A stretch of 64,000 nucleotides of DNA from Neckera pumila (Eukaryota > Streptophyta > Bryopsida > Hypnales > Neckeraceae), in the NCBI GenBank assembly GCA_963969595.1, contig OZ018416.1, positions 4,666,065 through 4,730,064 on the forward strand, read 5' to 3'. Shown piece by piece: positions 1-11,607 of this stretch. Position 1 is the stretch's first letter. Each line of letters starts with the position of its first letter. Below the pieces are notes generated by a model, which worked only from the letters and a program-made list of their open reading frames with translations, searched no databases and was not told where the DNA came from. Both the position numbers and the translations under genes were made by a program.

Positions 1-330
1 CCTTGCAAAATTGTTTCCCAAAGTTTAGTTTCCAAAACATTTGAAAATTTATCAAGGTTTAGCCTCCAAAAATTAGAATACCAAGAGTCGTTTCCCTTTT
101 CTCCTTAGCCAAATGTATTAGACAAGTTAGTTTTTGTTTATTAGAACACCCAAAGTCTAAAAATTAGACAAAAAACCCGAACTGAGTAAAGGACCGAATT
201 GGGCAAAGGCCAAACTGGGCAAGGACCGGACTGTGCAAGGGACTGCCGAGCCAACCGGCCTCCGCCACGTGGAGGCGCCACGCAGCAGGGCCCACGGCTG
301 CAGAAGGGGGGCCAGTGACCGTGCTGCTCC

Positions 331-461
331 TGACTGGGGGATGGACTGCTTGACTGGTCTGGATTGCTCGACTGGGGTCTGGACTGCTTGACTGGGTCTG
401 GACTGCTCCGACTGGGGTCTGGACTTTGCTCTGACTGGGGTCTAGACTGCTCTGAACTGGT
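331..461. repeat. ~20-bp GC-rich tandem repeat
   Basis: About six imperfect copies of a unit close to ACTGGGGTCTGGACTGCTTG lie head to tail. They form the 3' part of a GC-rich island (about 180-520) in otherwise AT-rich DNA. The overlapping open frames on both strands follow from the repeat and show no protein signature. Confidence 0.8.
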
Positions 462-539
462 TCCAAAAATTTTGCCCGAACTGGTTCCACAACTTTCTCA
501 TCAAGACCTCTTCTTTTTAAAAACAAAACAAAAAGAAAC

Positions 540-2245
540 TAATTGCCACTTTCAGTGTCAACCATCTAATCTTGTCTCTTGAAACTAAAATTTTTAGTAG
601 TTTAGGAAGATAGAAACAATAGAAGTAGAAACTAGTTGTTCTAAAGAGGCAAGCATTGCAAGAAGAAGAAGTCCAAAGAAGGAGAAGAGACATTTAGAAA
701 CCAAATTAGGTAGAAACTCCAATTGCAAATGAGAAGATGAAGTGACAAATTGAGAGGTTGAAGAGACAATGGGTAGTGGATAGGACTAGGAGAAAATCTT
801 AGGAAACAAGTATGAATCATTAGAATTAGGAATAGACAATAATTAACAAGATAGGAGATAGGGATTTCAAAGTCAATTACTGTTTGGGAGTTGAATTCAA
901 TTATTTATTCCAAGACTAGTCAACCTTTGGGATATTTAAATAATTGAGTTAGAATAGTATTAAAAGAAAAGGATGGAATAGAAATAGAAGAGAAAGAAGG
1001 AAATTGTGGAGATTTCCAAAATTTGTATTAAAAAACCTATCTTTAAGAGGTGAGCAAAAATCCAAGATCACATCCAAGGATGGCAGATCGGGAGTACTTG
1101 GAGGAGCTACTCTATAACACAGTAGATGAAGGGCAACTCGAGGTAGTTTTCTAAACTCTTCCCCTTCTTTTTAATTGTTTAGGTTTAGCATTTTTAACAC
1201 TTAGCCAAAGTTCAAGACCAATTTAGAGCATCTAGACTAGATTTTTCTCAAGTTCAGACTTAAAAACCTGTAGAGTAAGATTAGGGCTTTCCAAAACCAT
1301 CTCACACTTAGGATTTGGAATTAAAACGAGTGAGAAATGGGAAGATGAAGTTTATGACCTAATTTGGATGATAAGTGATTAGAAGATAAACAAGAGTTAA
1401 TTTAGAAAGTATTAACTAGAAGTAACCTAGGTCTCAAAAGTGAAATTAAAAGTTAATTATCAAATTAGAGTTAAGAGTAATCAACAGATGAAGTTTTGAA
1501 CACCAATTAGCGGTCAAACTTCATCCATCAATAACTTTTGATAGGGTAAGTGGAATATCAAGCAAGATGACATTTTAGAAAGCTTAGATTAGCCTCTTCA
1601 AGGATAAAACTTAAAACTCTTAAAAAAAATAGTAACTTATTAGAGCTTAATCAAACTTCAAAGAACCAGGTTAGAAAGAATTAGATAGTCTTAACCTAAT
1701 CAAAGGAAGAATTTAGGATTAGGAAGTCAAACTAGGATCCTAAAGTAACCCTAAAGTAACCCTAAAGTGGTTTGAACTTCAAGAAAAAACACAAACCCTA
1801 GGAGTTATTCAAGGATGAAGTTTGGATCAAGGAACGTATGAAGTTGACCTAAAATAATTCATCCAAGTCAAAATTTAGGTTTTAGTTAGGTCTTAATTCT
1901 ATAAAACTAGGGTCAATTTCCAAGACTAATTGAATTAGGAAACATGACCTAAATCGTGGATGAAGTTTCAATAGCCCCAAAAGGGCTAAACTTCATCCGC
2001 CCATTACTTTTGCTAGGAAAAGGGGCTAGGGTTGAATTTTATGTTTTTAGAAATGGCATGAAACGATCTATGACTTAGGATAGTTAAGTCTGGACTGTAA
2101 TTAGGTTGACTTCAAAACCACCGTGATCTCTTTTTATTGAAGAAGTTAGAATAGATATCATCAAGTAGTTCAAATCTTTGATTTTCATATACATTTGTGG
2201 ATGTTAGGAACATAGGAAAGAAGATCCATTGCTTGGAAGGGACAA
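540..2245. other. AT-rich non-coding stretch, probable decayed retroelement interior
   Basis: No convincing coding sequence. Purine-rich runs (960-1010) precede a short ATG frame at 1080-1142 that ends in GAG followed by GT, as an exon donor would. The motif GGATGAAGTTT/AAACTTCATCC recurs near 1490, 1520, 1830, 1960 and 1990. The stretch ends in a block shared with 57.0-57.1 kb. Confidence 0.4.
1080..1142 (+). other. possible short leader exon
   Basis: ATG opens 21 codons that read as an acidic peptide (starts MADREYLEELL) and stop being exon-like at GAG|GTAGTT, a possible 5' splice donor. A comparable short ATG frame ending GAG|GTAAGC lies at 56743-56820, at a similar place relative to a shared hairpin block. 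I do not recognise the peptide. This may be chance; confidence is low. Confidence 0.2.
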
Positions 2246-2250
2246 TGGAT

Positions 2251-2340
2251 TGGCGCTAGACACCCGTAGGTTGTATAAAAATCCACAAAAAACTAGAGCC
2301 TAGTTGTGCTCGTTTATTTACCAAAGGTGGGTAAATAAAT
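2251..2340 (+). repeat. conserved block ending in a perfect hairpin
   Basis: The block starts with GGCGCTAGACACCCGTAGG and runs to a perfect 10-bp stem (2313-2322 with 2330-2339) closed by the 7-base loop AAAGGTG. A diverged copy at 57030-57102 keeps the order and the loop (AAGGGTG) but has a different, still perfect, stem. It may be the end of a repeat family, since homology stops soon after the hairpin in both places. Confidence 0.5.
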
Positions 2341-2362
2341 ACTCACAGTATCTACTAGCTTA

Positions 2363-3235
2363 AAATTTGTCTTGATGTTTTGAAACTTTTTTTAGAAGAT
2401 AGAAAAATTGATTAGCTTCATGGAAATATAAATTTTTTTCCATCGATGCCCAAGAACAAAAGTTATGCCCCAAACAACTAGTAAGAAATTTGAAAGGGGA
2501 GGAGAGGAGGGGGAGAAGGGGCAGCAAAAAAAATTTTGAAATTTGAAAAAAAAATTTTGAATTTTTTTTCTTGTAGATTATATTTTTGTCTACCAAAAAA
2601 GCTTTAATTCATTCAATTTGGATTTTTTAAGAGAAAATTATAGACAATCTTATTTTTTGGACAATTAGAGCATCTTCTTGAAAAATAAGATGTAGGATTT
2701 ATTTTTTAATGCAACTTTTACAATTTTTCAAAAAACAAAGTTCTACATGGTTTAATTTACTTGCTAGAACAATCTCACTATTGGAATTAGTGAATTTTAA
2801 TTCCATTTTAGAGATATTAATAATTTAATTTTTCCTTCTATCTCGTACCTACTTTTACTTAACAATTTTTTGAAGTATAAAAATTAATTTTTTTTTTTTT
2901 TTTTTTTTTCCTAGATTCTCAACTCAATTTTCTACCATAAAGATTAAAGCTCAAAACTCATAAGTGCAAAAAATTAAAGTTAAGAAGGTTTGAAGTCAAA
3001 TAATCTAGTCCCACAATGTGCTAAAAAACTGAATTTTTTCACTTTAAATGTAGATACCTTGCAATTTGTATGGTTAAGAAAAATTTGAAATTTTTTCCAC
3101 ACATTCTCTACTAAGGTGTAAGATCTGACGGTTAGATGTGCAAAAAAAACAATTTTCAAGTTTTCTTACTCTTTACCATAGAAATGGTAGTTTTGAGTCT
3201 TTCATGGCAGAAAAAAGACCTTGGTCCTCTAGGGA
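2363..3235 (+). mobile_element. TTAA-flanked element, group II, left end lost
   Basis: This stretch aligns along most of its length with the reverse complement of 54293-55213 and more patchily with 18648-19206. Shared parts are the 'agatagaaaaattgattagc' region, the GGGGCAGCAAAAAAAATTTT block, and the right end TTGGTCCTCTAGGGA followed by TTAA (3236-3239). The left terminus with CCCC is not visible, so this copy is truncated or decayed. It is non-coding. Confidence 0.6.
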
Positions 3236-3339
3236 TTAAGATTCAAGTATTACATTGGATGAATAAAAAGTGGTTGGACCAAATAGTATAGGTTTGCAAG
3301 CCCTCTGTTTATTGTCTAGAATATGCATGTTGGTGCGTT

Positions 3340-3490
3340 TAAACAACATTCATTGGCCTAGAAGGCAATCCAAAGAATTTAAAATCTCCTTAAAGTCGGG
3401 TATGGGGCATATTGCTGGCACAAAGTTTGTGCAATCAAGGCATGTAAAAGTGAATAGTAAGTAGTACTTTGACTTTGTATCCTAAATGTG
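3340..3490. repeat. dispersed repeat shared with 29.5 kb
   Basis: The segment around 'ggcaatccaaag...aaagtttgtgca.tcaaggcatg' recurs at 29510-29640 in the same orientation with moderate divergence. No coding signal. Confidence 0.5.
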
Positions 3491-3659
3491 GTATTTGGCA
3501 AACCATATTCACTATTGAAGTGGGTCCATGTGGGCGCTTTATTCCCACCCATGGAAAAAAGTGTACACAAGGCCAGACTCTTGTAATTGTGAGGTCGAAC
3601 TCCTAAGGGGTGTCTAACAACGTGTAATCCAGTTGAGCCTTCCAAGCAATGAATCTTTG

Positions 3660-4060
3660 TTGTTTTCCTAATCCTAACTGTTTATTAGTTAATACATAGT
3701 CAAAATAATCAATTTTGAACCATTTGTTAGAATTGGCGTTGGTTTTGACTTTAGTTGTCAAAACTGAGATCCAATAGTGATCAATTAAACAAGATGGAGA
3801 AAATAATTTAATTTAACAAGGTTTGTTTTGCCCTTTATTTAGATGACAAAGGATTCTAATTTTAAAAGAGATTTCTAAATAATAATGGATGAAGTTCTAA
3901 ATTTGATTTATCTTTGGTAAACTTTGAAATAAATTTTCAACTACTTCTTACTAGTGAGATAAACTTGGGATTTACTATTGTCCTAGGAGATTGTCGCTTT
4001 TATCTTTTTACCTTAGCTTTTGACTCTTTAAGAGGGTAAAACTCTTAACTTTAACTTTTT
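3660..4060. other. T-rich stretch without a gene
   Basis: AT-rich sequence without long frames or clear terminal repeats. It leads into the tandem motifs at 4079-4540. Confidence 0.5.
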
Positions 4061-4078
4061 GATCTAAATGTTATTCAC

Positions 4079-4540
4079 TAGGAATTCTGACCGTGTCGGT
4101 TCATCAAATTTTTTAAGTAATTCTCTTTTATTCTAAGTTCTGACTTTTGATTTTTTTAGGTAATTGTTATTTACTGTGAATTTTGACCGTGTCGGTTCAT
4201 CAAAATTCTATGTAATTCGTTTCTACTGTAAAGTTTTAATTTATTTCTACTTTTATCTTGTATTTTAATATTCCTAAAATGTTTCTACTTGATTCCTAAA
4301 TAAGTAATTTATCCTTTATGATTCTTTTTATCCTTAGTAATAGATTCTCAATTAATTCTTACTAGATGGATAAACTTAGAGTTTTAACTTCTATCTTTTG
4401 AATTTAGTATTCTTATCTTTTAATCTGTACTTCAATGTTTTACAACGGTAAAAGCTTCTTATTTTTTACTTCCTGGGCAATTGTTGTTTACGGGTGGATT
4501 TTGACCGTTGTCCGGTTCATCAAAATTCTTCCGTAATTCT
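4079..4540. repeat. three spaced copies of a GACCGTGTCGGTTCATCAAA motif
   Basis: Copies centre near 4088-4112, 4184-4210 and 4500-4527, each embedded in 'gaattttgaccg..tcggttcatcaaaattct'. The third has two inserted bases. Spacing is irregular, so this looks like an old local duplication in a T-rich repeat. Confidence 0.55.
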
Positions 4541-4582
4541 TTTTTATCCTAAAGTTCTAAGTTACTGCTACTTTTATCTTGT

Positions 4583-4692
4583 AGATTCTTAAAAGATTCT
4601 TAAAAGGTTCTTAAAAGATTCTTAAAAGATTCTTAAAAGATTCTTGAAAGATTCTTGAAAGATTCATTAAAAGATTCCTAAAAGATTCCTCT
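4583..4692. repeat. 11-bp tandem repeat (AGATTCTTAAA)n
   Basis: About ten consecutive near-identical copies of AGATTCTTAAA, with AGATTCTTGAA and AGATTCCTAAA variants towards the 3' side. Confidence 0.9.
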
Positions 4693-4699
4693 CGATAAC

Positions 4700-5670
4700 T
4701 TCTCTTTTTTACAGCTACTTTCTTCTAGGGATAAATTCTAGTAACTTTTCTTAATTGCGAAAAAAACTTTGTGTAATTGCTATAGTAATCTTCTAAAAGT
4801 CCTTCGTAAATTCTATTGGGTTTTTTCCCAATTTCCTATGAAGATTCCAATTTTACTAATAATTCGGAAAGTTTAACTTCTAATCTACTAACTTGAAAAA
4901 AATACAAGAATAAAATAATCAGTAAAAATTAGTTACTAACCTGAACATTGTTGCTTTCTTTGTTGTACAAAGCCACCCACTGGTCAATTGCATGCTCCAA
5001 CTCCATCTTCCGTGTTTGGCATTTAGACATTCGCTTTTTTACAACCTTTTTAATAGTTTTAGAAATCCCAAACTTTTCTGTTCAACTATTTCCTTTTCTT
5101 TTGTTGGCTTTTCTTTTCTTTCAAGTGTTTTCTTTTCTTTTTGGAGATATTTTGTAGAATCAAATCTAATCAAATCTAATCCCAATGTTGGGAGATATTT
5201 TGAAAGAAATCCAACCAAATCTAACAATAAATCCTTGGCTAATTCTATTGGAACCAACCAAATTCTGAAACAAAGTTTGTCTAATTTCTTCTAACTAATA
5301 ACTAACTTCTAGCATCTTTCAAGGTCAACTATTCCCTTCTTTTGTTTTTTCTATTTGTCTTTTATCCAAAGTCAAGTCTCAAACTACAAATTAAATATTC
5401 CAAACAAATGGTCTAACCTCGATTTAGAAACTTCCTTGTTTAAGTTTCATACTCAAATGGTTAATACTTGTTTTTGAACTTCACTTGTTCAAATTTGTTC
5501 TGCAGTTTTCTTGTACAGGGCTTGAAACCAGCATCTAAAGTTGTGAGCTTGGATTGGACTGGAGATAATTAGCACTTGAATTGTTGAGTTGGAAGCAGGT
5601 ACCTCCAAGTTCTGGAGTTGCTGCTGACTTTAACTTTGAGTTTTGAGATTCTAATTGTATAATTCCTTCC
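4700..5670. other. AT-rich stretch without a supported gene
   Basis: Several overlapping 60-100 codon frames on both strands (4948-5294) have low-complexity Phe/Leu or Lys/Glu composition caused by polypyrimidine runs. None shows a domain. I see no gene. Confidence 0.5.
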
Positions 5671-5680
5671 CTCACTCTCC

Positions 5681-5945
5681 CTGGTTGAATCCTAGCTAGT
5701 CTACTTCCGTGGAACTCTCAATAACCTCTTTGGTTTGAAATTTAACTAGTCCAATTCCTTGGAATTCTCAATAACCACTCTGGTCAGGATTCTACTAATT
5801 TGATTTTTTGGAATTCTCAAACCCACTCTGGTCTGGATCCTAACTAATCTACTTCTTTGAAATCTCAAAACCCACTCCGGTCTGAAATTTTAATGAGTCT
5901 GACACTTTTGGGAAACTCTAGTCTGAATTCTAACTAGTCTAAACA
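5681..5945. repeat. ~49-bp minisatellite
   Basis: Five to six diverged copies of a unit resembling 'ggtctgaatcctaactagt' plus 'cta.ttccttggaattctca' plus 'ataaccactct'. Copy starts lie near 5683, 5731, 5783, 5830, 5879 and 5922. A run of 19 A follows at about 5950. Confidence 0.8.
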
Positions 5946-6059
5946 ACAGAAGAAAAAAAAAAAAAAAAAAATCCTTGTGGCTCTGGGAGCATCATCCCAT
6001 GTTGACTTCAGTTGTATTGAATTTGATGTATATGAAAATTGGTCAAGTCAAGGCAACTA

Positions 6060-6501
6060 AGGTAAAGCAGCCCATTGTGGTCAGAATTAGGAGTCTGCCA
6101 TCATCCCATCACCAAAGTTTTTCAGTTTTTTTACCATGTGAAGACAAGTATGAGAATTTGTGAAGGCAATTGAAATCATAATTTTCAGACAGAGTATGAA
6201 TTAGCTATGAATTTCTCAAGTGTTCAGCCCAAAGAAGTCGACAGACTACCCCAAAACCAACTGCAAGTGTATCCATAATGCTCACCTACCTCTTCTAAAG
6301 GAGACAATTTTTTTTTATATGTGGATGGCCATAAAAAGTCACTTCCTACAATGACTTACACTGAAATTACTGCATGTTCCTAATAGGGTCACTAATTACT
6401 CCAATGAAGTTAGGTGAGATGTTGATTGTGGTCAGAAAAACCACAATGGGGTCATCGTGTGTCCCCCATGGGTCATTTGACCACAATGGGCTGCCTTACC
6501 T
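6060..6501. mobile_element. 442-bp inverted-repeat element with TA duplication
   Basis: The left end AGGTAAAGCAGCCCATTGTG is matched by the reverse complement of the right end (one mismatch over ~26 bp). The element is flanked by TA at 6058-6059 and 6502-6503. No coding capacity. The terminus AGGTAnnGCAnCCCA resembles the terminus of the larger element at 49869-53755, which also sits between TA dinucleotides. A TA duplication is typical of Tc1/mariner, but these ends are not the usual Stowaway CTCCCTC type. Confidence 0.65.
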
Positions 6502-6519
6502 TAGTATGCATGGACTTGA

Positions 6520-6725
6520 TGGCTTCTGACCAATCGCTTGCCGACTGGCTCCTTACTGTCTCCTTGTTGGCTACTTCCCCGGCCCTACCGGGTGCCGTGC
6601 CTGGTGCCGGCCGGTCCTTTGCCGCTCCGTTGGCTGGTCTCGGGGGTGCTCGGGTCGGTACTTGGGCCGGCACTTGGGCCGATACTAGGGTATCGCTGTT
6701 GGCTGGCTCTGGCCTTTTCTAAAAT
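6520..6725. other. GC-rich island, no gene recognised
   Basis: A GC-rich patch rich in Gly, Ala and Pro codons in several frames on both strands. Frames overlap without domain signatures, so composition rather than coding probably explains them. Confidence 0.4.
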
Positions 6726-6839
6726 GATTTTTGTTTTTTTAAACCAAAACCAAGGCGGTTGTTGCCAAAATGGGTATTCCAAATCACAACTTGGGTCTTT
6801 ATATGGGGACCCCTTAACTTAATAAAAACATGGAAAATT

Positions 6840-7800
6840 TCCTTGCAGGGCGAAGCTTCGTCGTATAATGCTCTAAGCTCGTGAATTTGGAGATATTTGG
6901 TGATCTAATGGTTTCCAAACGACATATACTAAGGACGATAGCTTTGCCATATTAGAGGAGTTAGCCTCAAATTTGGACAATTTTGATAAAGGATTTAAAC
7001 TCAATCTAACAGAAAATTGAGTCTAGAGCGATAGCTCCGCCATATTAGAGGGATTAGCCTCAAATTTGGACAACTTTGACAAAGGAATTCTTAACGACAA
7101 GAATTTGGTTCCAACCCAAACTTCTCTTAAAAACACTTATGACTCTTCTCCGAACAACGTTTTCAAACATCAAGGCTCTAGGGGGATGTTCTATGACGTG
7201 AGTCAAGATATCCCACACAAGGAGCTCGGTTTGAAGGGGTTAAAAAACACAATTTCCTAAACTTCAACAAAGAAAACACATATAATGTGGGTAATCTCAA
7301 TTCAAACTCATATAAGCCAATAAGCAATTCAAAGGGATCCCCACGTCCTTTGAAAGAGCTCAAAATACAAGAGAAAAGTTGATAAAAGGTAAGGAGCAAA
7401 GCTTCAAATGCATTAAAACAAATGTTTGGCGGAAAACCGTCAATTCCAACAACGTGGCCGCGTTTTGGCCAAACTTTACGAAAAATAAAAAGGGGTGTGA
7501 AGTGAGGGGAGGGGGAGGCCTTATATACTCGCTCAAGGCTTCACCTTCCCCCCAATTTCCTAATTCTACTTCCAAGGTAATTTCAAATTTACTAATTAAA
7601 ATTCTACACTATTGCTGTGAGCACTCTAACTTTTGGAGAAATGCTCCAAATTTTAAACTGATTGCGCCATTGTCTTCAAAAGACCCAAATTAGTTGAAGC
7701 GTCCTAGGACTTTGTATTTCTAGGCCGATTTGTATATAAAAACCAACGTTTAGCATATTGCTAAAAAAGGTAAAAATCCAATTGTTGGAGATAATTTTGT
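6840..7800 (-). repeat. LTR-like sequence, minus orientation
   Basis: Read on the minus strand, this stretch has a G/C-purine-rich block, a TATA box, and downstream T-rich leader text including 'tttgttgaagttt'. The same order occurs on the plus strand at about 42990-43300. Inside it, a ~60-bp unit (AGCTCCGCCATATTAGAGG...) occurs twice, at about 6929-6989 and 7028-7087. The ends of the putative LTR are not resolved and no partner LTR or pol gene is adjacent. Confidence 0.35.
7521..7529 (-). promoter_or_regulatory. TATA box of LTR-like promoter
   Basis: On the minus strand the sequence reads GAGTATATAAGGCC, just before a CCTCCCCCTCCCC tract. The layout matches the TATATAAG at 43076-43083, where a gggggagg tract lies upstream of the box. 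Confidence 0.45.
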
Positions 7801-8189
7801 TTTAAAGTTTTGACTGGCTAGGGTTGTTGAGGAGGTCCAAGATAGTAAGAAAAGAGTCCTAGTTGACTCCAATCGGAATTTGGGAGCTCTTGGTGTGCCA
7901 GTCAATGTATCAAATGTTTTAAAATCCGTTAAAAATCTGTTAGAGATGTCGGTTCTGATACTTGTTGGGGTCGGAATATGATGGAATTTGGTCGGGCACT
8001 TTATTAGCACTAAAAATTCTATCCTAATTTTTAGTGGGATTTTACCGCCACTTTGGGATTTTCTAGGAATTTTCCAATGCGTAAAAACACGGTTGACTTC
8101 CCAAGGAGTCATTTTGCAATTCAGAAAATTACGAAACTTTTTGGGCAACCTCTAGGAAGTTTCCAAGTGCCATGTGCAAACTTACAACC

Positions 8190-8330
8190 TTCTTTGCACT
8201 AATAAAAGGTGTGTGTAATTTGTAACCTTCCAGTTTAATTCCCACCCGGGGAGGAATTATTCTGGATATAGGGTTCATTCCCTCCCGGGGGAGAATCATT
8301 CTTGGTCAAGGGAATCTAGCAATCCAGCTT
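8190..8330. repeat. pair of CCCGGGGAGGAAT-type repeats
   Basis: 'cacccggggaggaattattct' and 'ctcccgggggagaatcattct' lie about 45 bp apart, near a potential AATAAAAGG signal at 8200. They are probably part of a decayed LTR. No gene. Confidence 0.35.
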
Positions 8331-8739
8331 CATTGTTACGTTCATGGCAGGTTTTTTGGTCAAAACCGCCGTTCTTTGGTCAAGGACTATTTGTAATCTT
8401 GGTTTTATAGTTTTACTTGTATTGTCACATGACTTTTTTTCTATCTTCTATTCTTTTAATACCGCCTGAACCCTCAAATATATTCCCAAATTCTCAAATA
8501 GACTTAATATTAGCTTAATCGCAGTGATTATAGTGGTTCTAGCTTCTTGGTCAAATTCTATTGCATTTGTAGGGATTTCTCTCAAATGTCATGTGAATAC
8601 ATTTATACTATCTTTTTAACCCTAATTAACCCTAAATGTGAGCAAAAAGCAAAAAAAAAAAAATTTTGAGATTCAAGTGCTAACTTGGAGGCTCACAGTC
8701 CAATAGGTTGAAACATTCCCAACAAAAAACGCAAAAAAC

Positions 8740-10018
8740 AATCTTTCTTAAAGATCCACTCAAAAGCAAGCCTATCTTTAAAGTATTAACCAATACAAGT
8801 GTTGATGTCTAAGAGCTCAAAGTTTGGTTTTCAAATTATGAAATTCCAAATCCTACATAAAATATTTTTTAATCATCCTCTACAACCCAAGATGGTTGCT
8901 GAGAGTAGACCTTGAACCCGAAAATTGGAGAACGGGAAACTAGGACGTCATGAGAACAAGTCCTTAAGTGGTGTTGGTCCACTTCTTGAAGTGCAGGGCT
9001 GAATACCAATCCCGAGTCCCGACCTTGCAGTACCGGTATAATGGGAACATGCTGTAACTAGCACAGTCTGGCATGTACTTATTGAACATGTACTCTACAA
9101 TACAATACTGGAAGGTTTTCTGAATAATGTGGAAGACAATATGGAGATTGTAAGAGAAATTAACCCTGAACTCAGGTCAAGTCTATAGGCCAACCGGAGC
9201 CTCTTATAGAGACTGTTTTGCCTCCCTTTTATCTTTGGAGAAATGCAAGAACTTTTTATTTGTGATGCATGATAAGGTAGAAGGAGCTAAATGTGATATT
9301 TGTTCAAGTGTGCAAATCTTGAGGGTAGCTACAGAATAAAATGATATGCGCTTGTTAGGAAATGACTTAAGAAAACTAACAAAATTAGTTTTCTATTTTT
9401 TCAAACTTGTATGAATATAATACGAATTTTTGAAAACAAATGCCTGGATACACCTACGGTGGACACTAGACTAATACCAATTAAAGTTGGGGCACTGAAA
9501 TACCCAAAAGCGACACATTGTAAGCTTGGATCACGCACATATGATTGGTCAACACAAGAATCTCCATCATGACAATGACAATTTCTTGGAATCCCTCTTG
9601 TCTACTTTGGGTCCCCACTTGTCCACTTTGGTCCACTTGCATGTGGATTTAGGTTGTTTTCTAGATGTCTATAACCAACTCCTGCTACATTTAGTTGCTT
9701 CTACCTTAAGATTTGCAAATTTGAAGTTCATATTCGCAATCGGAGGCTCCAAATTAGCATTGAGAAGTGTAGAGAAGTAGATTAATCAAGCACAAAATAG
9801 GGGGTCTTTTTCTTTACATTCAACCTTGGCCTTACCTTTGCAAGAGTCTTGTTGCACTACAATAGACTTGAACCCAAACTTAGGCCATGAATGATGGCAG
9901 TTTGTGCGTTGGAATGGCAAACTTATAGCACGCAATCTTTGGTACCAATTCTTGAGCATAGGGGGATGTAAGTAGTCAGTGAACAAGGCCGGGGTGAACT
10001 AACCCCTTGCTAGTCCTC
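8740..10018. repeat. segment shared with 35.2-35.5 kb and 37.0-38.3 kb
   Basis: Text at 8740-8935 aligns with 35262-35485. Text at 9060-9130 aligns with 37150-37200 and 38110-38140. Text at 9870-9985 aligns with 38200-38300. In the second location these parts are split by other DNA. The 9710-9800 part also resembles 18330-18425, 24960-25020 and 62745-62820. The short frames here are not conserved as protein. Confidence 0.6.
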
Positions 10019-10021
10019 TAA

Positions 10022-11267
10022 GAGCATCGCCACTGCAGGGCACCAAGTGAAGCTGATCTAGTGAACTAGCGCATCTGGACAAGTATTTTCCCCCACCGCA
10101 TGCACGTTGACTCGCTAGAAATGCCCAGCCACTTCAAGTTTTGAAGAGGGGCCGGGCAAATGGGAAAGCCATGGTGCGCCTTGCTATGGGGTTTGACTTC
10201 AATTTTTACCCTAACTTTGAGGTACTGACGCCCCCAATTGGCACTCAAATGTTATTAAAAGAGTTTGACTGCCATAAAATTCCCTTCTTTTGTATGAAAA
10301 ACAAAGGAAAAAATACTTTTGACTACAAGAAAGATTCCTTTACTTGTGTATCAAAATTGGAATGAAAGTATTTCAACTTTTGTTAAGTTCTAAGTGAGAA
10401 GAGTAGCTCACTATATACACATGGGGTGGTAGGAGGTAGAACAAACAATGTAGGATAAGTAAATTAGATGTAGTAGGAGCTCCACCAATCATATTTTTTT
10501 CGAAAGTAGGAATTGTGTTAAAAGTGGAATTTCTAACCTCGTTTAAACATAGTAGAATAACTTTTTTCAATAAACTTTGAGCTAATTAAAGTTGGTGAAT
10601 CAAGATAAATTTCATCTCCAAAAATCCATTTGAGATTTTGAGTCTCCAATAAAAATTTATGGACAAATTTCTACTATGCATTTCTACAAATGTAAAAAGA
10701 ATTCCCTTCTAATCCTCTTTAGGAATTTGTCCATAACTTTTGAGTGGAGACTTGAAATCTCAAACGGATTTTTGTATGTAAAATTTATCTTGATTTAACA
10801 TCTTGTATTAGTTCAAAGTCTTTTGAAAAAAACGATTCTACTATACCTAAATGAGGTCTGAAATTCTACTTTTAATACTATTTTTACTTTTGAATAAGCT
10901 ATGAGTGGTGGAGCTCCTACTACATCTAATTTACTTATCCCACATTGTTTGTTCTACCTTCTACCACCTCATGTCCTCATGTGTATATAGTGAGCTTCTC
11001 TATTAGTTCAAAAATACAAACTAAGTTGGAAATGCCTTTGAAACAATGTGATCTAGTTCTCAATGAACTAAATAAAAGTTTTTTGAGTTTAATTTTAAAA
11101 CCATCAAAATCTTTTGCATTACATATCTGGCACCCATTATATATTGACGCCCATGTTTGGCACGTCAGCCGTGGGGCACAAGAAGAGTGGTAAAGTTCCA
11201 CTCTTCAAATCAACTCACCCAAACCCCACTTGGCACCCCTCCTTGGCGAGTCTGCAGTGGCGATGCT
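10022..11267. mobile_element. PIF/Harbinger-type element (1246 bp) with TAA duplication
   Basis: The left end GAGCATCGCCACTGCAG is repeated inverted at the right end (CTGCAGTGGCGATGCTC). TAA flanks both sides (10019-10021, 11268-11270). A second copy in opposite orientation at 40658-41901 is flanked by TTA. A three-base TWA duplication with GAGCATC-like ends is characteristic of PIF/Harbinger. The element encodes no transposase and contains the hairpin at 10395-10998. Confidence 0.85.
10395..10998. repeat. ~600-bp hairpin repeat inside the PIF-type element
   Basis: The left arm (from 'agctcactatatacacatgg', 10398) is the reverse complement of the right arm (to 'gtgtatatagtgagct', ~10993), with the fold centre near 10690. 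The arms share blocks such as 'ggagctcctactacatctaa' and 'cctaaatgaggtct'. Related hairpins occur at 19640-20095, 32938-33260, 35800-36665, 39110-39560 and 40925-41515. Confidence 0.85.
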
Positions 11268-11607
11268 CTAAGAGCATCTCTACAATGGCCATGCCAAGGG
11301 GATGCGCCATCTAGGGACTTGGCTTGGCCTTCAGCCAGGGCAGCATGAATCCACTGGTGCTGCCCCATGGCAAACGCTCCATAGGGACATGCCATCTGCA
11401 ACTTGGACTGGACCCCAGGAAACGATCGCCACTTCACCCACATGCTTTGTTAGGAAAAGCTAGGGTGGGCCTTAAATATGGCAGTGTCAGTCTTTTTGTC
11501 TTCATGCCTCCTTCTTTCTTCAAGCATCCTTCCTTCTCTGTGCTTCCCCCTTGCTTTGCTCTCAGAACCAACAGCTAACTTGATTTTGTTCCATTTATTC
11601 TGAGTGC

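Noticed and set aside
164..582. 120- and 72-codon frames on opposite strands
   Set aside because: Both follow from the GC-rich 20-bp tandem repeat; no domain, and neither strand is favoured.
2245..2360. Helitron 3' end at the hairpin
   Set aside because: A stem-loop is present, but a CTRR end about 10 bp after it is not consistently found in both copies, and no 5' TC end or Rep/helicase is seen.
4583..4692. CRISPR-like direct repeats
   Set aside because: Contiguous 11-bp units without spacers; a simple tandem repeat.
4948..5294. Phe/Leu-rich frames that look like membrane proteins
   Set aside because: Composition reflects T-rich DNA; frames overlap on both strands and show no conserved motif.
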